Positions 6,966 through 14,576 of a stretch of DNA of 14,576 nucleotides are shown one piece after another (the first letter of the stretch is position 1; every line of letters begins with the position of its first letter). The position numbers were made by a program, and so were the translations under genes. The stretch is from an uncultured Lachnospiraceae bacterium (GTDB lineage: Bacteria > Bacillota > Clostridia > Lachnospirales > Lachnospiraceae): positions 1-14,576 of the forward strand of contig CAKRHL010000039.1 in assembly GCA_934338765.1 (NCBI GenBank). Reading direction: 5' to 3'. The notes below the pieces were generated by a model, which was not told the origin of the DNA, ran no database searches, and worked only from the letters and a program-made list of their open reading frames with translations.

Positions 6966-9455
6966 TTATTTTTTAATTTTCATTGTTTTGTCAATACCTG
7001 CTTTGCTGCCAAACAACTTCTTATATGCCTTTAGTTTCTTGGCAGGTACTTTGAACACTGCTTTTTTCTGAATTCCCTTGAAAGCATTCTTTCCGACAGT
7101 TTTCAGCTTTGTGGATTTTACCACAATATTCTTCAGGGCTTTACAGCCGGAGAATGCATTGGCGCCGATCGATGTAATATTGGCACCTACCGTTACCTTT
7201 TTCAGCTTCTTGTTATTCTTAAACGCATTCTTCGCAATGGATGTTACCTTATAAGATACACCATTTACCTTAACCGTTGCCGGAATAGTCACAGATGCCT
7301 TTGTCTTGCTTGCAGGAGCTTTAAACTCTACTGTCTTTGTTTTGGTATTTGAGATCGTATAGGATGCATTTTTATTCTTTACGACATCACCCTTTGCTGC
7401 AACTGCTGTCTTTGTCGGAATCTGTGCCGGTGCTGATACAACCGGTGTTGTATTCTGCGGACTTGCTGTTGGAGCTGCCGGGCTCTGGCTTGGCGCTGCG
7501 CTTGGATCCTGTGCCGGGATCGGAACCGGAGTTCTTCTCGGTGGTACCGGCAGCGGAGTTACCTCAGGGAATGGCTCGTCAGATGCAAACAGCTCAATCT
7601 TTGTAAATACCGGCTTATTGGATGCAGAGATCCAAAAAATACTCTTTCCCTGTAACAGATCCTCGTCAATGGAGAAGATCTTGCCACTCCAGTTTTCTTC
7701 TGCGCTGATATTCGTTTCTTTGCCGTTGGTGCAATTTTCCAGTGCGCCCTTATTGGCTACCTGAAGTGCCTCATTTTCATCATACAGTCCGTTCTCCGGC
7801 GGATAAGCTTCCTTAAACTCCGCTGATGCAAGCTGCAATGCGGAGCTGTCAATATCATCATCTTCACAGGTAACCCGTACATATAAATGCTTGACATTCT
7901 TTAATGCCTCGGAATAAATAACGGCCCAATATCCATAACTGTTACAATGATAATACCAGTCATTTGTCCCATCATTGGATACTACTGTAAGCTTTGGCTC
8001 ACAATATGTCTCATTGTTACCGCCGTTCTTTTTCCATTTTCCTTCCCATGTATAGACCGGAGTAACTACACTCTCATCAAGCAACTCTGTGTATAGTGGT
8101 TTACCGGTATTTACTTTTGCTTTTTTGCCGGTACCCTCTGCCCCTGTCATGTCAAGGATTGCCTGGGCAACATCGTCATAAGAGATAATGTTTTTCTGTC
8201 GGTTAAACCATCCGCCGTTATCCCACAGTACCGGAACCATGCCTTTTTCCAGTGCATACTGTCCCATCTCATAGATATAATTGGCGATACCGTCTGCGGC
8301 AGTTGTCTGAACACCATACTCACCGATAATCACGCCATAACCCTGCTGGGTAAACTTGCTCATCATATCAAGGTTGTCATGCATCTCCTTGATATCTTCA
8401 TCGGTACCCCAGTCATACAGACGTGGTGCATCGCCCTCGCCCTGATGATACTCGCTTCCGCCACAATAGTTCCAAGGAGTATAATAATGAACGGATACGC
8501 TGAGCTTGCTGACACCGTTTTCCTTGATCGGATCTGTCGGCATTACAAATCTGTCATCACAGGTTCTCTCGATGTTGGTGCTGTAACCTGCGATCAGAAG
8601 ATAACGCTTTTCATTGTTGCCTCCTGACTGGCGGACAATATTTACAAACTCCTGATTGATCTGATTCATGGTCTCATACTGCTCATCAACCGTTAAGACA
8701 CCTGTCTTGTTGTTCGTGTCTCTCTTTACCCAGTTGTCGTTGAGACGGTCGCCCAGCTCTTCGTTGGCAGACTCAAAGATCAGACGATCAGAGTAATCTC
8801 TGTACCGGTTGCTGACCTGGGTCCAGATCTGCCGGAAACGGGCCCATGCCTGCTGGCGTACAGACTCATCTGCATCACCGAACTGTCCCCACCAGTCACC
8901 ATCATAGTGAATATTTACGATGGCATACAATCCATCATTTAAGCAATAGTTGATGACCTCCTCAACACGCTGAAGATAGCCTTCATTGATCGTGTATGTC
9001 ATCTTATCCTCAGAAATATCCATCAGGTTAGACCATGCTACCGGAATACGAATATTTCGAAAACCATATTTCTTCAGTGTATCAACGTTTTTCTGAGTCA
9101 GAGCAAGATTGTTGGCTGATGTCTCACAATATTCTACATCGACCTTGCTCTTCTCCTCGTCTGACATCTTACTGGTATCAATTGCCTGATCCAGAGAGTT
9201 TCCATAGTTCCATCCAAGACCCATTCTGCTCATATAAGCAGCAGAATCCATATTGTCTCTCATCACGCCATTGTCTTTTGTCTTAAATCCACTTGGCAAT
9301 GTACGCTCTTCGCCAATATTGCTTGGCACTTCTTCTGTCGTTTCCTCTGCCTGAACAGTCTTCTTTACAGAGGCAATGCCGATCCCGCTTGCCGAGCTTA
9401 CAACCATTGCCAATGAAAGAACTGAAGCCAGTATTTGCTTTGTAAATCTCCTCAT
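6966..9455 (-). CDS. secreted GH5 cellulase (endo-beta-glucanase) with BspA-type LRR tail
   Basis: Expected to cleave internal beta-1,4 bonds in cellulose or related beta-glucans outside the cell. The 829-residue product starts with a signal peptide (MRRFTK basic end, hydrophobic core about 8-29, likely cut after VQA at 34-36). The GH5 barrel (about 70-435) has GLGWNYGNSLD at 79-89, IHYDGDWW (His183), the acid/base candidate Glu232 in FESANEE, SVHYYTPW (His323), the nucleophile candidate Glu379 in IIGEYG, and Trp411 in VLWDNGG. A beta-rich region of unassigned type (about 465-628) may be a carbohydrate-binding module. A Pro/Ser/Thr linker (about 629-682) leads to leucine-rich repeats of the BspA/LRR_5 kind (about 720-800; NAFKNNKKLKKV and NAFSGCKALKNI) and a lysine-rich end. 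There is no LPXTG anchor or dockerin, so the LRR tail may hold it to the surface or substrate (inferred). AAGGAAGGA lies about 7 nt before the start. The GH3 gene follows on the same strand. Beta-mannanase or xyloglucanase activity cannot be excluded. Confidence 0.94.
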   Translation of the reverse strand: MRRFTKQILASVLSLAMVVSSASGIGIASVKKTVQAEETTEEVPSNIGEERTLPSGFKTKDNGVMRDNMDSAAYMSRMGLGWNYGNSLDQAIDTSKMSDEEKSKVDVEYCETSANNLALTQKNVDTLKKYGFRNIRIPVAWSNLMDISEDKMTYTINEGYLQRVEEVINYCLNDGLYAIVNIHYDGDWWGQFGDADESVRQQAWARFRQIWTQVSNRYRDYSDRLIFESANEELGDRLNDNWVKRDTNNKTGVLTVDEQYETMNQINQEFVNIVRQSGGNNEKRYLLIAGYSTNIERTCDDRFVMPTDPIKENGVSKLSVSVHYYTPWNYCGGSEYHQGEGDAPRLYDWGTDEDIKEMHDNLDMMSKFTQQGYGVIIGEYGVQTTAADGIANYIYEMGQYALEKGMVPVLWDNGGWFNRQKNIISYDDVAQAILDMTGAEGTGKKAKVNTGKPLYTELLDESVVTPVYTWEGKWKKNGGNNETYCEPKLTVVSNDGTNDWYYHCNSYGYWAVIYSEALKNVKHLYVRVTCEDDDIDSSALQLASAEFKEAYPPENGLYDENEALQVANKGALENCTNGKETNISAEENWSGKIFSIDEDLLQGKSIFWISASNKPVFTKIELFASDEPFPEVTPLPVPPRRTPVPIPAQDPSAAPSQSPAAPTASPQNTTPVVSAPAQIPTKTAVAAKGDVVKNKNASYTISNTKTKTVEFKAPASKTKASVTIPATVKVNGVSYKVTSIAKNAFKNNKKLKKVTVGANITSIGANAFSGCKALKNIVVKSTKLKTVGKNAFKGIQKKAVFKVPAKKLKAYKKLFGSKAGIDKTMKIKK

Positions 9456-9488
9456 TATAACATCCTTCCTTTAATTTTATGATATAAA

Positions 9489-9504
9489 TCTGCATGTAGA
9501 CAAA
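9489..9504. promoter_or_regulatory. imperfect palindrome with half-site shared with the GH3 operator candidate
   Basis: TCTGCATGTAGA (9489-9500) is symmetric with 5 of 6 pairs and overlaps AGACAAA (9498-9504). That heptamer also forms one arm of the palindrome at 6907-6923 (read on the minus strand). Both copies lie just downstream of the predicted start points of their genes. A 7-base match between short AT-rich leaders can arise by chance, so this is a weak candidate for joint control of GH5 and GH3. Confidence 0.25.
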
Positions 9505-9524
9505 ATCACTATGCCTACGGAAAT

Positions 9525-9553
9525 ATTTTATCATGTTTTTATACAATTTGCAA
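9525..9553 (-). promoter_or_regulatory. predicted promoter of the GH5 cellulase gene
   Basis: On the minus strand TTGCAA (9548-9553) and TAAAAT (9525-9530) are separated by 17 bp, with a TG of an extended -10 (TGA before TAAAAT). This is a good sigma-A type promoter. Transcription would begin near 9518, leaving a leader of about 60 nt that ends with the ribosome binding site AAGGAAGGA. Confidence 0.7.
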
Positions 9554-9559
9554 CAATAA

Positions 9560-9580
9560 CGCTCCTTATACACTCCTATA
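9560..9580. repeat. imperfect tandem repeat just upstream of the GH5 -35
   Basis: CGCTCCTTATA (9560-9570) is followed directly by CACTCCTATA (9571-9580). They match at all positions but one substitution and one missing T. The pair occupies about -42 to -62 relative to the predicted start, where activators that bind direct repeats (AraC-type or response regulators) often sit. The repeat is visible; its role as an activator site is inferred. Confidence 0.4.
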
Positions 9581-9615
9581 AACAGCAATTTTCCACAAAA
9601 GAAAAACGGTTAAAA

Positions 9616-9658
9616 CCAACGTTTTGCCCTCCAAGAATTGCTTCACAATTCTCGTTGG
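9616..9658 (-). terminator. compound hairpin, possible back-up terminator after rpoC
   Basis: Read on the minus strand, CCAACG (9658-9653) pairs with CGTTGG (9621-9616), enclosing a perfect 7-bp stem (9652-9646 with 9640-9634) with a 5-nt loop and an unpaired 12-nt side. TTTTAACCGTTTTT follows. It lies 36 bp beyond the main rpoC terminator and upstream of the GH5 promoter. It may back up termination of the highly expressed rpo operon. The broken U-tract and large internal loop make this uncertain. Confidence 0.35.
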
Positions 9659-9693
9659 CTTTGCATTAAGTTACGAGCATTTTCCTATTCCCT

Positions 9694-9730
9694 AAAAAAG
9701 AGGCATTTTATCCCATGATAAAATGCCTCT
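9694..9730 (-). terminator. intrinsic terminator of the rpoB-rpoC operon
   Basis: Bases 9699-9712 and 9717-9730 are exact reverse complements (14 bp, AGAGGCATTTTATC arm) around a 4-nt loop. On the minus strand the stem runs straight into a T-run of five or six. It begins about 20 bp after the rpoC stop codon. This insulates the housekeeping operon from the cellulase gene that follows on the same strand. Confidence 0.95.
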
Positions 9731-9750
9731 GATATAAGCTTTATTTATAA

Positions 9751-12700
9751 TTATGCGTCGATATTTCCATCATCCTCTGTAGAAGTAGAATATACAAGCT
9801 CCCCGTCAGAAGAAGCGAAGTCCTTTGCAGACTCTTCTTCCACGATCACTTCTTTTTCCTTAGAACGGTCTTTCTTGTCGTCCTTTTTATCCTCTTCCTC
9901 AGACTTTGCTGCCTTGGCTGCACGAATTGCAGCAATCTCGCGCTCTGCCTCTTCATCGCAGTCAAGTTTTACGGAACGATATCTCTTCATACCGGTTCCA
10001 ACAGGAATCAGCTTACCAATGATAACATTCTCCTTCAGACCTACCAGTGGATCGATCTTTCCCTTAATAGCAGCATCAGTCAGAACCTTTGTGGTCTCCT
10101 GGAAGGATGCAGCTGACATAAAGGAATTGGTTGCCAGTGCAGCCTTGGTAATACCAAGCATAACCTGACTTCCTTCCGGCGGCTCCTTGCCCTCCTTGGT
10201 AAGTGCCTCTACCGTGTCCTCATAATCAAGGGCATCGACCATAACACCCGGCAGATAATCAGAATCACCATTATTCTCGATACGGATCTTCTTGAGCATC
10301 TGACGAACGATAACCTCGATATGCTTATCGTTGATATCTACACCCTGCAGACGGTAAACACGCTGCACCTCACGGATCATGTAATCCTGTACGGCACGGA
10401 CACCCTTGATCGCAAGGATATCATGTGGATTTACACTACCCTCTGTAAGCTCATCACCGGCTTCAAGCTCCTGTCCCTCAAGTACCTTGATACGGGAACC
10501 GTATGGGATCAGATATGCCTTGCTGTCGCCTGTCTCCTTGTTGGTAACAACAACCTCACGCTTCTTCTTGGTATCACGGATAGTTACAGTACCACCGAAC
10601 TCAGCGATGATGGCAAGTCCCTTCGGCTTACGTGCCTCGAAAAGCTCCTCGACACGAGGAAGACCCTGTGTGATATCGTCACCGGCAACACCACCGGCAT
10701 GGAATGTACGCATGGTCAGCTGTGTACCAGGCTCACCGATGGACTGTGCAGCGATAATACCAACAGCCTCACCAACCTGAACCGGCTCACCGGTTGCCAT
10801 GTTGGCACCGTAACATTTTGCACAGACACCGATGTGTGACTTACAGGTCAGGATCGTACGGATCTTGACTCTTGCCTTAGAACCGGCATCCATGATCGCC
10901 TTTGTATTTACAATACGTGCGGCTCTCTTTGGTGTGATCATATGGTTTGCTTTTACGATCAGTTCACCATTGTCATCATACATATTCTCGCAGGCAAATC
11001 TACCTGTGATACGCTCTTCCAGAGACTCGATCAGCTCCTTGCCATCGGCAAACTCACCAATCTCCATACCCGGGATCTCATCACGTTCCACGCTGCAATC
11101 TACTTCACGGATGGAAAGCTCCTGAGATACATCGACCAGACGACGGGTCAGATATCCGGAATCGGCTGTACGAAGGGCTGTATCGGACAGACCCTTACGA
11201 GCACCATGAGCTGAAATGAAGTACTCCAATACGTCAAGACCTTCACGGAAGTTTGACTTGATCGGGAGCTCAATGGTACGACCTGATGTATCCGCCATCA
11301 ATCCACGCATACCGGCAAGCTGCTTGATCTGCGCCTGAGAACCACGGGCACCGGAATCAGCCATCATGAAGATGTTGTTGTAACGATCCAGACCGGCCAT
11401 CAGAGCCTTTGTCAGCTTATCATCGGCTGCGAACCATGTATTGACAACAGCCTTGTAACGCTCCTCCTCGGTCAGGAGACCACGGTGGAACTTACGTGTG
11501 ATCGTCTCAACTGTCTTCTCCGCATCTGCCAGAATATCCTTCTTGGCTGCAGGCACGGTCATATCGGAAATGGATACGGTCATGGCTGCACGGGTAGAAT
11601 ACTTATAACCTAATGCTTTAATATGATCCATCGTCTCAGCAGTACCTGTAGCACCGTGTACATCGATACACTTCTCCAGAATCTGCTTTAACTGCTTCTT
11701 ACCTACATGGAAGTCTACCTCCAGTGTCAGGAAATTGTCCGGATTGCTTCTGTCTACAAAGCCCAGATCCTGTGGAAGGATCTCGTTGAAGATGAAACGT
11801 CCCAAAGTAGACTCGATATTTTTGATCTCAACCTGTCCCTCTGCATTGACGCCGCTTCTGCGGACTGTAATGCGGGAGTGAAGTGTAACCACGCCATTCT
11901 CATAAGCTGTGATCGCCTCATTGACAGACTTGAAGAACTTGCCCTCGCCTTTTACACCAGGTCTTTCCTGTGTCAGATAGTAGATACCAAGTACCATATC
12001 CTGTGAAGGAACGGCAACCACACCACCATCGGACGGTTTCAGCAGGTTGTTTGGTGAAAGAAGAAGGAAACGGCACTCTGCCTGAGCCTCTACGGACAAT
12101 GGCAGATGCACAGCCATCTGGTCACCATCGAAATCGGCGTTGAACGCGGTACATACCAGTGGATGGAGCTTGATCGCCTTACCCTCTACCAGTGTCGGCT
12201 CAAATGCCTGAATACCAAGACGGTGAAGTGTAGGGGCACGGTTCAGCATAACCGGATGCTCACGGATAACCTCCTCAAGCACATCCCATACCTCCGGCTG
12301 AAGCTTTTCAACCATCTTCTTGGCCTGCTTAATATTGTGTGCTGTTCCGTCTGTTACCAGCTCCTTCATAACGAAAGGCTTGAACAGCTCGATGGCCATC
12401 TCCTTCGGAAGGCCACACTGGTAGATCTTGAGCTCAGGACCTACGACGATAACGGAACGACCGGAATAGTCAACACGCTTACCTAACAGGTTCTGACGGA
12501 AACGTCCCTGCTTACCCTTTAACATATCAGACAGAGATTTGAGAGGTCTGTTTCCCGGACCTGTGACAGGACGACCACGACGGCCGTTGTCGATCAGGGC
12601 ATCCACTGCCTCCTGGAGCATTCTCTTCTCATTGCGGACGATAATATCCGGTGCGCCCAGCTCCAGCAGTCTCTTCAGACGGTTATTTCTATTGATGATA

Positions 12701-13503
12701 CGACGATAAAGATCGTTCATATCAGATGTTGCAAAACGGCCTCCATCCAGCTGTACCATAGGACGAAGATCCGGCGGAATTACCGGAATAACAGTAAGGA
12801 TCATCCACTCCGGCTTGTTTCCTGAGCCACGGAATGCTTCGATCACTTCCAGTCTCTTGATGATGCGGGCACGCTTCTGGCCGGATGCATTTTTCAGCTC
12901 CTCCTTGAGGGTGTTGGACTCTTCCTCAAGGTCGATGCTCATCAAAAGCTCCATGATAGACTCTGCACCCATACCGGCACGGAATGCATTGCCATAGTTT
13001 GCTCTAGCCTCCTGATACTCTGCCTCAGACAGGATCTGCTTCTGCTGCAGACCAATACCGTCCTGAACCTCCAGTACGATATAAGATGCAAAGTAAAGGA
13101 CCTTTTCCAGGTTCTTGGGAGACACATCAAGGATCAGACCCATACGGCTTGGGATACCCTTGAAATACCAGATATGTGATACCGGTGCTGCCAGCTCAAT
13201 ATGCCCCATACGCTCACGACGTACGCTCGCCTTTGTTACCTCAACACCACAACGGTCACAGACAACGCCTTTATAACGAATCTTTTTATATTTACCACAA
13301 TGACACTCCCAGTCCTTGCTTGGTCCAAAGATCTTTTCACAGAACAGTCCGTCCTTTTCCGGCTTTAATGTTCTGTAGTTGATGGTCTCCGGCTTCTTTA
13401 CCTCACCACGGGACCACTCTCTGATCTTTTCCGGAGATGCAAGACCAATCTTGATCGCATCATATGTGATATGCTTTTCTTCCTTTACAGTACTATCGAT
13501 CAT
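9751..13503 (-). CDS. rpoC: DNA-directed RNA polymerase subunit beta'
   Basis: Largest catalytic subunit of RNA polymerase. The 1,250-residue product has all core landmarks. The N-terminal zinc ribbon has Cys67, Cys69, Cys82 and Cys85 (CHCG...CDRCG). The rudder/lid region contains [17 protein letters not shown] (334-350). The catalytic magnesium loop NADFDGDQ holds Asp457, Asp459 and Asp461. The bridge helix spans about 755-790 ([17 protein letters not shown]). The second zinc site uses Cys803, Cys887, Cys894 and Cys897. The trigger loop is [16 protein letters not shown] (923-938). From about 1181 the protein carries a Lys/Glu/Asp-rich tail that falls beyond the conserved core. The start at 13503 is chosen because GGAGG lies 5 nt upstream; the in-frame ATG at 13515 overlaps that ribosome binding site and is unlikely. 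It begins 50 bp after rpoB, so the two are clearly one operon, ended by the terminator at 9694-9730. Confidence 0.99.
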   Translation of the reverse strand: MIDSTVKEEKHITYDAIKIGLASPEKIREWSRGEVKKPETINYRTLKPEKDGLFCEKIFGPSKDWECHCGKYKKIRYKGVVCDRCGVEVTKASVRRERMGHIELAAPVSHIWYFKGIPSRMGLILDVSPKNLEKVLYFASYIVLEVQDGIGLQQKQILSEAEYQEARANYGNAFRAGMGAESIMELLMSIDLEEESNTLKEELKNASGQKRARIIKRLEVIEAFRGSGNKPEWMILTVIPVIPPDLRPMVQLDGGRFATSDMNDLYRRIINRNNRLKRLLELGAPDIIVRNEKRMLQEAVDALIDNGRRGRPVTGPGNRPLKSLSDMLKGKQGRFRQNLLGKRVDYSGRSVIVVGPELKIYQCGLPKEMAIELFKPFVMKELVTDGTAHNIKQAKKMVEKLQPEVWDVLEEVIREHPVMLNRAPTLHRLGIQAFEPTLVEGKAIKLHPLVCTAFNADFDGDQMAVHLPLSVEAQAECRFLLLSPNNLLKPSDGGVVAVPSQDMVLGIYYLTQERPGVKGEGKFFKSVNEAITAYENGVVTLHSRITVRRSGVNAEGQVEIKNIESTLGRFIFNEILPQDLGFVDRSNPDNFLTLEVDFHVGKKQLKQILEKCIDVHGATGTAETMDHIKALGYKYSTRAAMTVSISDMTVPAAKKDILADAEKTVETITRKFHRGLLTEEERYKAVVNTWFAADDKLTKALMAGLDRYNNIFMMADSGARGSQAQIKQLAGMRGLMADTSGRTIELPIKSNFREGLDVLEYFISAHGARKGLSDTALRTADSGYLTRRLVDVSQELSIREVDCSVERDEIPGMEIGEFADGKELIESLEERITGRFACENMYDDNGELIVKANHMITPKRAARIVNTKAIMDAGSKARVKIRTILTCKSHIGVCAKCYGANMATGEPVQVGEAVGIIAAQSIGEPGTQLTMRTFHAGGVAGDDITQGLPRVEELFEARKPKGLAIIAEFGGTVTIRDTKKKREVVVTNKETGDSKAYLIPYGSRIKVLEGQELEAGDELTEGSVNPHDILAIKGVRAVQDYMIREVQRVYRLQGVDINDKHIEVIVRQMLKKIRIENNGDSDYLPGVMVDALDYEDTVEALTKEGKEPPEGSQVMLGITKAALATNSFMSAASFQETTKVLTDAAIKGKIDPLVGLKENVIIGKLIPVGTGMKRYRSVKLDCDEEAEREIAAIRAAKAAKSEEEDKKDDKKDRSKEKEVIVEEESAKDFASSDGELVYSTSTEDDGNIDA

Positions 13504-13553
13504 AGTAACCTCCATTCTTCCATATCCAGGTTGTGTAAATCCGAAGTTTCGTC

Positions 13554-14576
13554 TTATAACAGATCATCCGGCTCCTCTGATGCTTCAAAATCGCCAAAAA
13601 TGTCGTCATTCTCTAACTCTTCTGCGGTTCCTTCCTTGAAACCAGCAGATTCAAAGGACTCTCCACTGCCAAATGCAAAATTGGCATCACCATCGATCAA
13701 TGGCTTGATATCCTCATCATTATCCTCTTCTACACTCTCGGTCATCGGTACTTCATTTCCGTTCTCATCCAGAACAGTCACATCGAGAGCAAGTGCCTGC
13801 AGCTCTTTGAGGAGTACCTTAAATGACTCAGGAATACCAGGATCAGAAATGTTCTCTCCCTTGATGATCGCCTCATATGTCTTCACACGACCGACTACAT
13901 CATCGGACTTCACAGTCAGGATTTCCTGAAGTGTGTATGCAGCACCATAAGCCTCCAGTGCCCATACCTCCATCTCACCGAAACGCTGTCCACCGAACTG
14001 TGCTTTACCACCCAGCGGCTGCTGTGTTACCAGTGAGTAAGGACCGGTAGAACGTGCATGGATCTTATCATCAACCAGATGATGCAGCTTCAGGTAGTGC
14101 ATGAAACCAACGGTAACTTCACCATCGAAGTACTCACCCGTACGACCGTCACGGAGACGTACCTTACCATCACGGCGGATCGGTACACCCTTCCACTGCT
14201 GACGGTAATCTTTATTCTCTACCAGATAATCCATAACCTCCGGATCGAGAATGTCTTTATATTTATCAACAAAAGGAACAACGTCTGCCGGATAATCTAC
14301 TCCATCCTCAGCAGCCTTTGCTTTTTCTGCCTCAAGCTCTGTCTGATCCAGCGGTGTATTGGCATAATCGTTCGCCAGTTCCAGAGTATCCATGATGTCA
14401 TGCTCGTTTGCACCATCAAAGACAGGAGTCGCTACGTTAAAGCCAAGCACCTTGGCAGCCAGACTCAGATGAATCTCCAGGACCTGACCAATGTTCATAC
14501 GGGAAGGCACACCCAGAGGGTTCAATACGATATCCAAAGGACGTCCGTTTGGAAGGAATGGCATATCCTCCACAGG
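13554..14576 (-). CDS. rpoB: DNA-directed RNA polymerase subunit beta (C-terminal part, cut by window edge)
   Basis: Only the last 340 residues, roughly the final quarter of the subunit, are visible; the gene continues past the right edge. The visible part opens with PVEDMPF and the conserved [15 protein letters not shown], where the beta subunit contributes to the active centre. Next comes a lineage-variable charged stretch (about 70-130). Then the C-terminal clamp-anchor region has [20 protein letters not shown], then [18 protein letters not shown] and the [13 protein letters not shown] segment. After about residue 258 the sequence is an acidic tail (EDNDEDIKP to [10 protein letters not shown]), beyond the length of many RpoB proteins but common in clostridial ones. 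It is immediately followed by rpoC. The GTG at 14573 is an internal valine codon, not a start. Confidence 0.98.
   Translation of the reverse strand, partial: PVEDMPFLPNGRPLDIVLNPLGVPSRMNIGQVLEIHLSLAAKVLGFNVATPVFDGANEHDIMDTLELANDYANTPLDQTELEAEKAKAAEDGVDYPADVVPFVDKYKDILDPEVMDYLVENKDYRQQWKGVPIRRDGKVRLRDGRTGEYFDGEVTVGFMHYLKLHHLVDDKIHARSTGPYSLVTQQPLGGKAQFGGQRFGEMEVWALEAYGAAYTLQEILTVKSDDVVGRVKTYEAIIKGENISDPGIPESFKVLLKELQALALDVTVLDENGNEVPMTESVEEDNDEDIKPLIDGDANFAFGSGESFESAGFKEGTAEELENDDIFGDFEASEEPDDLL

Noticed and set aside
9597..9615. Possible catabolite-response (cre) site upstream of the cellulase gene
   Set aside because: AAAAACGGTTAAAA keeps the central CG but misses the flanking TG and one CA base of the consensus, and lies well upstream of the -35.
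10321..10839. 172-codon plus-strand open frame inside rpoC
   Set aside because: It is antisense to a conserved coding region, has no recognisable product or ribosome binding site, and is a by-product of rpoC codon use.
13504..13515. Alternative rpoC start at 13515
   Set aside because: The ribosome binding site GGAGG lies inside these codons and serves the ATG at 13503.
1..14576. CRISPR array, tRNA/rRNA genes, insertion sequences or phage genes
   Set aside because: I found no regularly spaced repeats, no cloverleaf-like or rRNA segment, no transposase and no terminal inverted repeats; the window reads as ordinary chromosomal genes.

Overview
The window looks like chromosomal DNA from a Lachnospiraceae-type gut Firmicute (Clostridia). 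Every supported gene lies on the minus strand, so genes are read from right to left. The assignment rests on three things: an rpoB-rpoC junction with acidic C-terminal tails, a clostridial-type pyruvate phosphate dikinase, and a secreted family-5 cellulase ending in a proline-rich linker and BspA-type leucine-rich repeat tail. The genus cannot be fixed from the sequence alone.

Right part (14576-9694): the 3' end of rpoB (cut by the window edge), a 50-bp gap, complete rpoC, and a strong intrinsic terminator (14-bp perfect stem plus U-tract). Middle (9693-3091): a carbohydrate module. A promoter with a good -35 and an extended -10 drives a secreted GH5 cellulase. This is followed by a GH3 beta-glycosidase with its own extended -10 promoter, a 17-bp near-perfect palindrome just downstream of the predicted start point, and a 13-bp GC-rich hairpin lacking a U-tract in its leader. 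A small bacterial PH-domain protein follows GH3 at 35 bp. Left part (3090-1): ppdK (pyruvate phosphate dikinase) with its own promoter and terminator, then about 220 bp of AT-rich non-coding DNA. That stretch holds a perfect hairpin and a possible promoter for a gene beyond the left edge.

A coherent reading is that the exported GH5 enzyme cuts beta-glucan outside the cell, the signal-peptide-free GH3 enzyme finishes imported oligosaccharides inside, and PPDK links PEP and pyruvate in glycolysis. No transporter or regulator gene is present, so this link is inferred. I see no phage, IS element, CRISPR array, tRNA, rRNA or defence system. The most interesting parts are the GH3 domain architecture (fascin-like insertion plus C-terminal CBM6-like module, no export signal) and the regulatory DNA around the two glycosidase genes.
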